Shown here: piece by piece, positions 47,601 through 57,024 of the stretch
Layout of the letters: every line of letters starts with the position of its first letter
How positions within the stretch are numbered: the stretch's first letter is position 1
Origin: Chromera velia
Taxonomy: Eukaryota > Sar > Chromeraceae
Assembly: GCA_018398765.1 (NCBI GenBank)
Contig: JAHBMJ010003108.1
Location: forward strand, 1-57,024
DNA: 57,024 nt
Direction: 5' to 3'
Notes under the pieces: model-generated
What the model was told of the DNA's origin: nothing
Seen by the model: the letters and a program-made list of their open reading frames with translations, nothing else
Databases searched by the model: none
Made by a program: the position numbers and the translations under genes

Positions 47601-50600
47601 CGCTTTGGGCGTCTGGACACCTACAGCCTGTACAGATGCAATGCCCTGCTCTTCACTTGCACCCTCGACTGCAGTCGCAAAGGCAGCCAGGGCCCAGTCT
47701 AGGTCTTGGAGGGAGGTGTTCATCTCCTCAGACAGGGGGTTCAGTTTATGCACAGGGACCTTCCCGTCGTCTCCCTGAACGCTGTGTGCACCCGCCAGTC
47801 TGGAGAGTCTCTGTTGTTCCAGATGGAGCTCGTTGAGGGGCTTCTGGAGGTTCATAACATGGTGCGCTAGCCTCTTGAGAGTTAGAGGCTTCACGGTGGG
47901 AGACGCAGAGTCCTCGTCCTCCTGCAAGAATAGACAGATTCCAAATTCTTCAATTCACATACAGACTTACTTCAGTGGACACAAGCTAGAAGCAATCGAG
48001 GATCTTCATCTATCGCGATTTTCAGAAGGGGGCGACTGATCACAAAAATGGTCGATCAAAGAATTGAACAGGAGCAGCCGAGAAAGTGACTACATGGAAG
48101 TCCTTCCAGTCAGTCACTCACCAATATCTTTGTTGCTCTTGACTGTCTGGCAGACAGATAGACAGACAGACAGACTATATCGTCTGACTGACAGACAGAC
48201 AGACAGACAAAGTATATGTTTCATACAGACAGGCAGGCAGGCAGACAGACAGACAGACAGACAGACAGACCTGATCCATATCTTTCTTGGTCAATGTAGT
48301 CTGAGTGGCCTCCCTTCTGGTAGGAGGAGGGTAACACTGCACCTCCTTGTCCTCTCCTGACTGTGTGCCAGAGATCGCCCCCGAGACTGTTGTCTGGACA
48401 GACGCATTCGCGCTTTGGAGGTCCTTTAGAGCCGGGCAGACCTCAGTGGAGGCTTCTACTTTCTCCTTGTTATGGATCATTTCAAGGTGCTGCATAGAAT
48501 GGAATGGATGGAATGGTCAACAGACATCGTGTGACAATGATTGAATGAAGGTGAGATCTCGAGGCGAACGGATTCAACGAAACATCCTCAATCAATCATG
48601 AATGGGCACCCTCCAGACTTCTGATGCAAATGCAGAGAGGGCAAAAGCTGAAAATTATAACATGCAATTCTTTCCAAGAGGTCTCCATCCCTTCTTCCTT
48701 TGACGTACAGAGCTCCAAGGCGGCCGAAACCTTTCCTTTGCATTAGATTGACCCTCTGTGTTCTCTTCTTCTCTCTTTCCAGAGAAGAAAAAAGGAAAGA
48801 AAAATCGGAAGAAAGCGAAAGAACAGACCTGGACTCGGGAAGATATCAACAAGTTGGCTTCCCTCAGCCTCTTCTCCTCCTCTGCCAGTTTTGTCTTCTG
48901 AGCCTCCAACTCAGCTTTCTCGTCCCCCACCTTCAACAGTTCGTTCTCCACAGCCATCAACTCTTGACGGAGCTGGTCACCTGAAGATGAAAAGTGACAT
49001 AGTACGAGGCGGAACATATCTGTGTACGCACCCTAGAGCATGTATGTAGATACTAATATTTGTATGGACATTGGTGCGAATCCGCATATTCGTGGAGATG
49101 TTCAAGAGCACACATGCAGGCGCGAAGAGACAAAAACATTCACACGCGTGCGCGGGAGACGGGAAGATCAAGCGTTCAGGCAAGCAGAGTCACAAGTGGT
49201 GACCGGCCCTCTTTGCTGGGTTGGGACACAATGCAAAAGAATGCACAATTCCGTAACCGAATTTTACGCTCTCTTTATTTTTTGTACCGCAAATTCTGTA
49301 AGCCCGATCTAAGAAGGCAGCGTTATTCTTCCGACAAGACAAAGAGAGCATGCCTAAACCATCTGTCTGTTTTGGCACGAATAAACTGACTTTCACTCTG
49401 CCCGAGGGACCACACTTGCTCCTCCGTCAACGCGAGTTTGGTCATGCGTTTCACATTCGCCCTCAAGTCCGCAATCAGGGCGTTGCGCCTGCACACAGAA
49501 GATCCGAAGAGAGAGAGTGGAATGAGACGGAAAGGCATTTGAAGCGTGATTATAAAGACACCCAAAGCGGCCGTTCTGTTCGTGGCGTGCCAAATGAATG
49601 TCAAGCAGAGAAGCACTTCGGCCTTAGTGCAAAAGACTGCATCCAGAGTTTTCCCTGTTTTAGAAGAGATGCACTCTCCAAGTCGATGTACGTTCGCCTT
49701 CACGTGTGTAATGTATCAATTCCCTTAGGGACGGACACCATTTCATTTCTACTAACCTGGCAAGTGTCTGTGCGAACTCTTGGATCTGCTCTTGGTACTT
49801 GGCAAGAGTCTGTCTGTACTGCCTCCTGGCGACCTCAAACTTTCTGCAACAGGGGTTTGAATCGCAAAACCATTTTTATTCTTTTGAGCTGGAGGGACCC
49901 CAGGATGAGAGAAGACAAAGTGCAAACTGCTTCCATGCGAGAATTAGAGCAGTGAGTGAGGATGAACACTGAAACGATTTTGTTCAATTCGTTGTCCGCT
50001 TTTGTGTTTGCACTCCAAATACGGGAGGGACTTTTTGTCACCTCTGGTTGAGTGTCCCACGTTTCCTTCTGCCTCCCTCTCCTTCTCCCTCCGCGAGCGT
50101 AAGTAATATGCCGTGCTCGCTTTGTGCGCCTGGGCCTGCCTGTCCGACTGTCTGATTCTTCGATGCCGCTTTTGTGCGATCTTCCTGACTGCATGACCGA
50201 CTGACTCGATTTCTTCCATCATGTGTTTCTTCCAATTTTCGAGTGCCGTCATCTTCTCGAGAGAAACGACCAGACGCACAGCTAGGTCCTCTGCGTGCAT
50301 CTGCAATCAGTCAGTCAGTCAGTCAGTCAGTCAGTCAGTCAGTCAGTCAGCCAGAGTGAGTCAGGCGGCGGCATCGCCTCGAAGAGAAAACAATAGCGAG
50401 GAGAAGGCTGGAAGGCCAAACGCGTTTGGAAAGAAAGGCTGCACACGCAGCATAGACTGTCGTGAAACACTGTACGGCCACCCTTCCAGAAGAAGCCTGT
50501 CTCCACCTTCTGAGTTTCTCCGACACCTGGGACTGTGCATGAATGAAGCCTGCCTGAACTCACTTACCCTAGTTCCCTCTTCTGTCCCAGACATGTTGTT

Positions 50601-53142
50601 GGATGCGAAAGCGAATTCCATCTCCATAGTCTTTCTCTTCTCCTCCTCTGCCTTCAACGTTTTCTCCAGCATCTTTACTTTGGCCTCAAAACCCTGGCGC
50701 TCTGCGAAGACCTGCAGACACGAAATGAAAACGCATCATCTCAGGCAGTTGACTAGAAGAGGGGGGTCTTCGGACGAGAGAGCATGCATTGCATCCCTGG
50801 GGAAACCTTCTACCGTTCCACGCACACACACACACACACACACACATGCATACAGGTGTTTTTGCTGATGACCTTATCAAGCTCTCTTTGAATTCTTCCC
50901 CTCTCTCTCCTGAGGAGGGTGATTTGCTCTTCTGCTTCCTCACTCGCCATCACTGTCGAGAGACCTCCTGCCTTCTCTGTGCGCAATTCCCTTTGCCGAA
51001 GTTTCTGCAGAGAGAGAGAGCATCAGAGGAGGGGAGTGCGGGACGATATTGAATACAGATACGCATGATGTAAAGAAACTCTTCGGACAGGTACAGAGAT
51101 GGAATCACAGAAAAGCGGAGAGTTGAGCGTGTTCCACCCAGATGAAGGTCCGACGAATTTGTAAAAGAGCAAAAGAGAAAGAGAAAGAGAGAGAGAGAGA
51201 GAGAGCGAAAATGACAAATAGCATCGAAGGACAGAAAGACGATGCTAGAGGAGGCGTAAAGGGGAAACTCGTCCGCAAGCAAGAAAGAAAGACAGAACAG
51301 AGGCCGAAGAGGTGGACAAAGAAACAATGAGTGAAATGAGAAAGCTGACCGACCACCAATGCCTGGAATTCATTGGAGATTGCCTCTCCCGGACCTCCCA
51401 AAAAATTGGTTCTAGAGAACCACTGGAGGGCGTTGACCTGATCCAGTTTCGCCTGTCTCTGCTGTTCTATCGTGTCCAGGTGATTTTCTAACGGTGCAGT
51501 AGTCTTCACCGATTGGCCTGCTGGGTTTTCTTCCGCCTCCTTTTCCCTCTCTTTGCGGGCCCTCTCAAGAAGCTCCTGCTCAGAGGGGAGGACATCTGCG
51601 ATCCCCTCTCGGAGCTTTTCTCTTGGGATGAGATCTGTCATGGCAGACAGCTGTTGAAGGTATGCCCTGCGGCAGCTCTGCAGGGAAGGATGGAAGAACC
51701 GGGGAGAGAGATGCGGAATCGGCAAATAAATGTACGGCAATCGAGAAGAAAAGAAAATGCTGCCAAGACGGGGAAGGGAAATAACGAGGACCGGATAGAG
51801 ACAGAGACGATAAAGCAGAAGCGTGCGCCCCCAAAAAGGACAGCACAAAGCTGCATTCCGAAATGGGAATCGATCCTTGCAGTGAAGAAAGAAACAGGAA
51901 GAAACAACGGAGAAGATGCACAAAAGTCTCGTTGTAGTTTCCCCTCTTTCCAGTTTCCTTGACCGATTCCTTGTCTCTTTCCTTCCTTCCTTCCTTTCTT
52001 TCATTTCTTCAGCCAGCTGTAAGACAACGGACAGGCGGTCAAGAATACGAAAAGCATATCAAGAAAGAGAGATTTGGGGTGAATGAATAAAGGAATAGAG
52101 CAGAACAGAAACCATACATACATACTGAAACAGACCTGCAACATTTCCTGTGTTAGTCGCAGTTGGTCCTCGAGGTCGGTCACCTGCAGGAAACATGAGA
52201 GGCAGCAAGGGAGACATGCAGATCATTTACAGGCGAAATACCGGGAGAGAAAGACAACGGGTTTTGCAGAGAATACGAGGAAGACGAAGCACAGCAGGAT
52301 CAAAGCGAACCAAATGTCCTCCTTCCTGACATGATTAGAACTTGGTCTCAGCTACAAGCAATGGCTAGCTGATAAGCACTCTCAAAGAGACACACCCTTC
52401 CATCCATGCTGGCTGTGACAGACTGCCTCACTGATTCGCTGTGCGACGGACCGAACTGATCGATCTGCGGACTGATTGGTCCTTTGATTGATGGATGAAC
52501 AGATGGACTCACCTGCAGTTGCTGTTCCTCTATGTATTTGAGAAGCATCCGTTGGTGTCTGCTCTCTGCCCTCATAAGAGACTCTCTGGCCTGTTCTGAT
52601 GAGGTCGTTGCTCCCATCTGTCCTCCTCCAGGCGATGAGGGCACAAGCTGGAGTTGTAACTCTGGGGAAGGATCATATGCTTTGAACTCCCCCTCTTTGA
52701 TCTGATCAGGGCCGATCAAGTACAGATTCCTCTCTCTCTCTTCGATGTCTGCTTTCAGGGTGCTGTTCTGAACGAAATGCTTGACCTCGTTCAAAACAGA
52801 CGCAATGCCGTCCTCCACCCACGCGCAATAGCGGGTGAAGTTAGACATCATTTCTGTAATGGAGAGCTCGAGTAGACGGCTTGCCTGGCGCTCTTCCTCC
52901 TGTTCCACTCCTGTCATTTGCATGAGGACCTTCGCCCTGTATTTAAAAATTCGGGAGACCTCTGATTTGACCCTCGCAGCCACAGCCCTGAAGAACGTCG
53001 TGTGGATCTGCGATCGCCTGAAGTGTGCCGGCATCGAGTGGCATATCTTGAAGAAGTGCACAAGGTCACGGTCCAGCTCCTCCGTCAGAGCCTCCAAGTG
53101 GTACTGCTCCGCGTTTTTAGTGTTTGAATTCTTGGCTGTCAT
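41602..53142 (-). CDS. Giant coiled-coil / disordered protein, 16 exons, 2461 aa
   Basis: Exons (high-low): 53142-52513, 52183-52136, 52016-51964, 51666-51354, 51004-50873, 50711-50568, 50300-50149, 49843-49757, 49488-49397, 48980-48829, 48489-48271, 47921-46138, 45861-45829, 45591-45537, 45256-45167, 45003-41602. They total 7386 nt in one frame. Residues 1-210: helical N-terminal region (DRDLVHFFKICHSMPAHF...EEERQASRLLELS) without a known family. Residues ~190-600: near-continuous coiled coil (e.g. EEQQLQVTDLEDQLRLTQ, KYQEQIQEFAQTLARRNAL, NELLKVGDEKAELEAQK). Residues 675-1250: Ser/Arg/Pro/Glu-rich disorder. Residues ~1250-1345: second coiled coil (ENDRLKAVEEALNLRVSEL). Residues 1350-2461: Gly/Ser/Pro/Gln-rich disorder with few hydrophobics. 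It looks like a cytoskeletal, centrosomal or membrane-associated scaffold, but this is inference. The N-terminal ATG follows an in-frame region without support. It is head-to-head with SNARE B. Confidence 0.85.
48150..48270. repeat. (GACA)n microsatellite in coiled-coil gene intron
   Basis: Three blocks of GACA/GGCA units in the intron 47922-48270, right at the donor of the exon 48489-48271. On the coding strand it reads (TGTC)n, and the donor GTCTGTCTG is itself the first repeat unit. Confidence 0.95.
50307..50350. repeat. (AGTC)n microsatellite in coiled-coil gene intron
   Basis: About 11 AGTC units just upstream (coding sense) of the acceptor of the exon 50300-50149. Confidence 0.95.
50822..50845. 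repeat. (CA)n microsatellite in coiled-coil gene intron
   Basis: About 12 CA units in the intron 50712-50872; (TG)n on the coding strand. Confidence 0.95.
51187..51205. repeat. (GA)n microsatellite in coiled-coil gene intron
   Basis: About nine GA units in the intron 51005-51353; (TC)n on the coding strand. Confidence 0.9.
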
Positions 53143-54194
53143 TGTTCTTACATATATAATCAACTGTGAGTGTCGCGGCTCTGCGTGTCTCGCTCGGCCC
53201 TCAGACCTTCAGTATAGAAAGCGACACCGTTCACTCAGCTTTTCAAATCTTGTTGAAAGCGTTTCTTCTTTCGCATAGATCATTTCTGCATGCACATGTT
53301 GCCGAAGCATGTTTGTGTGTCTCATAAAGAAGCACCCCAAGAGCTTCTCGTAGAGGTAAGAAACCAGGCACTTTCTGCAAAATGTTGCTGCTGCTTTGTG
53401 CCTGTCTTACTATATGTATAAAGACAGACGTATGTTTTCCCTTGTCCGTGTATGGATTCATTCTTTTTTTGTTCCCTTGGTGCAATCTTGCATCATTCAA
53501 TGCATCCTGCATGCATCATTTGAATTCATTTCATCATGCATTTGCTGTTCATGCACTCTGCATGCATGCGCAGCTCATGCATGAACAACACTATAGGATA
53601 TATATGATATATAGCTTTACGACCGGCGCGTTCGCGCCCCCTGAGAACTCACAAAATTTTTGCGTGCCCCCCAAGTCTTTGGCTCGCGCGTTGCGCGCTT
53701 TTTGGGGGGTTCGCACTGAGTGAATCACCTTTGCTTGGACAGCTAGGGCCCCGCGTCTCCGTAAAATTCCGTAGACAGAGGGGCTCCTCGTCACACGGTG
53801 CTCTGAAGTCAACAACAGAGCGGAGACTTCCGCCTGTCCTTCTGCCGAGAAGGTGAGCCAAGTGGTCTCTGAAGGGTTGGGCGTTGCAGCATCATTGTCA
53901 GACCCGATCATTTTTAGCCTTTGTGTGTTTAGTTCCCGAAAGTAGCTCGTCTCTTCGGTCAGAGATTCCGTAGAAGCCTGCTCAAAGAGGGGACATGCAC
54001 CACAAACATGCCGGGGAAAACCAGGCAGTGGTGAAGGAGCACTGACAGAAATTGAGTCTGCCTCTTCTTGACAGCCGATGTGCTAAAAGTAGAGCATTTC
54101 GATCGAATGAAAATCGCTCTCCCATTTTTGTCGACACCCCCCTCCTTCTGAGCCAGACTTCCTTGCCCCTTTTTCCTCCTTCGATTTTTCCGAA
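53143..54194. other. Divergent intergenic region between coiled-coil gene and SNARE B
   Basis: Presumed shared promoter region. It contains ATGCAT-rich sequence (53500-53585), a short TATATA run at about 53598, and a GC-rich patch with the palindromic core GCGCGTTCGCGC (53623-53640). Just before the SNARE B start there is a C/T-rich tract. ORFs here (largest 53591-53911, minus) carry no motif. Confidence 0.4.
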
Positions 54195-56220
54195 ATGGAA
54201 GATCAGAGCGGTCGTCCTAATTTGCTTTTTCTTGGCATTGGGAGGCTGGTGGAGCCGTATGAGATTCTTGCGTGTCACCATTCTGTGGCAGACCCCACCT
54301 TCAATGAGGAAACAGAGAGCATCTCCCATAAACTTTTGGGGGCAGCCAAATTAAAGTTGGAGGCGGAGGCATTCCAACGATTGTACTGGGAGCAGATGAG
54401 TATTTGCTGTCGAGTTGATAGCTCAGGTTTGTGCTTGTACATTCTTGTGACCAAGAGTATCGACTACCCCGACGAGTATGCAGAGAAGTTGTTGGATGAG
54501 TTTGTGAAGGCTGTGGCCGAGTTTTTTGAGTCACGCACTGGCGGGTCCTCGTTGGAGGACAGCATCCGACACTACCAGCGAGGTGCATTGAGCAGACACC
54601 TGCGGGGCACCATGGAAATGTTGTTGAGAAAGTATGAGAATCCCCTCACAGCAGACAGACTGGCCGCGTTGAACCAGAAGACGAATAGTGTGAAAGCCGT
54701 GATTGAAGATTCAGCTCGGCAGATGTTGGACAGGGGTCATCATTTGAATGATATGGTGGCAACAACAGAGCGAATGCGCGAGAGTTCCCGAAATTTCCAT
54801 TCAGACAGCCGGGCAGTCCACCGTTACTTTTGGTGGCAAGACCGGAAGATCCTTCTTTACATTCTCGCAGCGATAGTCGGGATTCTAGTCATTCTTCTTC
54901 TGCTTGACCAGGAATCGAGGGGTGTGATCTTCCGACAGGTGGGAAGTTGGGTGTGGTCGTCAAAGGCAAAAGGGAGGGAGAAGGAGAAGTTGAGGGATGA
55001 GAAATCAGAAAAGGATGGAGACGGGCCTGAGCCTGTTGATGTCAACAAACAGCAGCGTGCAGAGAGCAGCCGCAGAAGGACATTAAGAGAGAGTGAGGAA
55101 AAGGAAGAGGAGGAGGAGGAAGAGAAAGAAGAAGAGCGGCGTACAGAGCCCTCCCGATCGTCTGCCGCGAAAGAGGGAGGGGGGAGGGATGCAGGCGACG
55201 GTAGCAGAAACCGCGATCGTCGAGGTTCTTCTGTCTTGTCAGGTTCTCATCGCCATGCATCGTTTGATGAAGATGAAGAGGAGGACGAGGAAGAGGGTGA
55301 GTGGGGTGGGGAGGATTTTTCCACGGGAAAGGGTGACGGAGATGGAAGGGGTGGGGCTGACATGCAGGTAGATGGGGGTCAGGAAGAGGAAGGGGGAGCT
55401 TCAGAAAAGCCCTCAATAGAAGAGGATGAGGACGATGCAAAGGAAGAGGAGGGAGCGGAGGACGGTCCCCTTGTGTCGGGAGGGGTACATAAGAGAGTTC
55501 CCGAAACGCGGCTTGACCGTCTCCTCACAGAGGGCCCGTCTCGCACGGACACCGAGAGAGAAAGAGAGAGTGCTGTGTCTGGAGATGAAGAGGAAGAGCC
55601 GGAAGAGAGTGAGAAAGGAAAGGATACAAAAGAAGAAGAGGGCATTGTTGGGAGACCCACAGATGATGTAGGAAAGAGTGATGAGAGTGTAGACTGGTCT
55701 GGTAGAGGAGTTGTGAATGAGAAAGACAGAGGAAGCAGCAAGGAGAAGGAAGGGGGTAGTAGAGGATCCCGATGGCTCCAGGCTTTATGGAGACGGGTGA
55801 GGGGGTGGAGAGCCTCCAAGGGGCTGCGTCGTCGGGGACGGAGAGAGAGGCCGGGGTCGGATGTTGAAGGGGGGGTTGGGGAGCGAGGGGGCAGAAGGGG
55901 TAGTTCACCTACCTCCTCTGTGATCGGCCAAGAGAGGTCCTCTTCGTCTGTGTCGTCTGGTTCCTCTCCCTCCACCTCTCCGTTCTCGTCAGATTCTTCT
56001 TCTCCGTCTCCTCTTGAGGGTACGTGCGTGCGTCAGTCTGGTGTGTTTGCCTTTGCATTCTTTCAGATCCTCTTTTGAGGGCATGGAGGTTTTGCTTTTT
56101 CTCCAAACAGCCTGCTGCATGCATAGACATTTTTCAAGCGAGAACGTTTTGAGCTCGCTCGCTGGATGGTTTTTCTTGCGGGCAGGAGAGCACAGGTGTG
56201 TGATCGTCCGTCGCTCTGTC

Positions 56221-56290
<70 letters not shown>

Positions 56291-57024
56291 GAGGGGGNNN
56301 GGGGGGGGGGGGGGTTGAAAAGTGCACCTGCGTGCGAGAATTTTTCTTCAAAAAAGAACAAGAAGGAATTTCCACTCTTGCTCCGCATTCTCTCTCCCTC
56401 TCCTGTTCGCAGATCTTGAGGCTTCAGCTGAGGGATTCCTCAGCGTTCCTGTTGCGTCTTCTTCTGGCTGTTCAAACGACTCTTTCCCCCCAGACTGTCG
56501 AGACTCCCGGGAGGCATTTTCGGAGATGATGGGGATGCAGGGCGGGGAGGGGGGGGAGGGGGCAGAGAACGATCGCCCCCCAGAGTCTAGATATGAGGGC
56601 GGGGCGGCGAACGACATGGAAAGGAACAGCAGCGGGTGCCCTCCTCAGCCAGACTGCGGGTGCGAATCGGCACCCGAGGCCAAAGAGGACAAGGAAGCGA
56701 GGTCAGGCAGAGACAGGGAGGGGAGGCCGTCAGAAGAAGGGGGAGAGACGATGGAGGGAAGAGAAAGAGGGGCGTTCGCCGTCTCCCTGTCCGCCTTCGG
56801 TGGCCGTCCGTATGTTCTCTTGCCCTTGCGCGCTTTGCGCGGCTCCGCTTCCCCGTCTCTCTATTCCTATCAGGACACGCTGTCGGCAGGCTATGCTACG
56901 AGTGTGGTGGAAGAGGAAGGGAGAGTCAGTGGAGGGAATTTGAAGCCTCAAACAGGGTGGGAGACAGAGAGGGACGCACAGGAATTCCAGCCTGCTCGGA
57001 GACGGGAAAGGGGAGCAGAAGAGA
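54195..57024 (+). CDS. Longin R-SNARE with very long C-terminal extension (SNARE B), 3' end outside window
   Basis: Exon 1 54195-56019 (608 codons plus 1 base; donor GAGG|GTACGTG); exon 2 from 56413 (acceptor TGTTCGCAG), open to the window end, so at least 812 residues. Longin domain at residues ~8-115 (NLLFLGIGRLVEP, ICCRVDSSGLCLYILVT). R-SNARE motif at ~155-212 with the zero-layer Arg kept (MLDRG, R180) and a Trp-rich junction (HRYFWWQDRK). Transmembrane helix at ~219-237 (ILLYILAAIVGILVILLLL). Residues 238 to at least 812 are an acidic, Glu/Arg/Ser/Gly-rich tail, topologically on the lumenal or extracellular side. The alternative reading without splicing stops at 56078 after FAFFQILF; splicing is preferred because exon 2 stays open in phase for 612 bases. 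It is a paralogue of 26266-27417. Confidence 0.85.
56228..56300. repeat. (TC)n(TG)n microsatellite and small gap in SNARE B intron
   Basis: TC units, then TG units, then poly-G with three N (56298-56300). It lies within the intron 56020-56412, in the usual coding-strand orientation. Confidence 0.95.

Noticed and set aside
48150..48270. CRISPR-like array (regular GACA blocks)
   Set aside because: Simple tetranucleotide microsatellite without unique spacers, in a eukaryotic intron.
55379..55975. 198-codon minus ORF antisense to the SNARE B tail
   Set aside because: Ser/Pro/Leu-rich shadow of the acidic tail frame, which is continuous with the SNARE domain.

Overview
This is a nuclear eukaryotic window. 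Genes are split by many GT-AG introns. Protein families are typically eukaryotic: an NFX1-type RING/zinc-finger protein, a NEK kinase, longin R-SNAREs, PX, RRM and C2H2 proteins. Non-coding DNA is full of microsatellites and decayed DNA transposons. No bacterial operons, CRISPR arrays or rRNA/tRNA genes were seen. Gene-sparse layout, Gly/Ser/Arg/Glu-rich proteins and the SNARE set would fit a free-living alveolate such as a chromerid, but that is an inference; no diagnostic marker gene is present.

Layout. 1-503: 3' end of a Lys-rich protein gene (+). 504-1791: AT-rich spacer. 1792-8702 (-): NFX1-like gene, rebuilt as 8 exons and 1547 residues. 8703-10289: divergent upstream region. 10290-12622 (+): NEK-family kinase, 3 exons, 402 residues. 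12623-14702: spacer. 14703-24476: AT-rich mobile-element block with two copies of a TIR transposon (one with a perfect 8-bp target duplication), a 204-bp MITE, a decayed AT-hook ORF, a GIY-YIG-like pseudogene and a 249-bp direct repeat pair about 5 kb apart. 26266-27417 (-): R-SNARE A. 28252-31531 (+): PX-domain gene whose last exons resemble a degenerate Qc-SNARE. 31532-36610: AT-rich repeats with an assembly gap. 36611-37239 (-): small C2H2 zinc-finger gene. 38123-40717 (+): RRM-protein gene of eight small exons. 41602-53142 (-): 16-exon gene for a 2461-residue coiled-coil and disordered protein. 54195-57024 (+, runs off the window): R-SNARE B.

Connections. Three genes concern membrane fusion. 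The two longin R-SNAREs are paralogues and both carry long charged extensions after the transmembrane helix, where ordinary SNAREs end; one also lacks the zero-layer arginine. SNARE A is head-to-head with the PX gene, and SNARE B is head-to-head with the giant coiled-coil gene. NFX1-like, C2H2 and RRM proteins point to nucleic-acid functions.

Two genome-wide habits show up. Over half of the reconstructed 5' splice sites have C at +3 (GTCNGT-like). Intronic microsatellites are almost always TC/TG/TGTC on the coding strand. GC-rich gene blocks alternate sharply with AT-rich transposon blocks. Exon models were assembled by hand from splice consensus, phase continuity and domain continuity, without transcript data.
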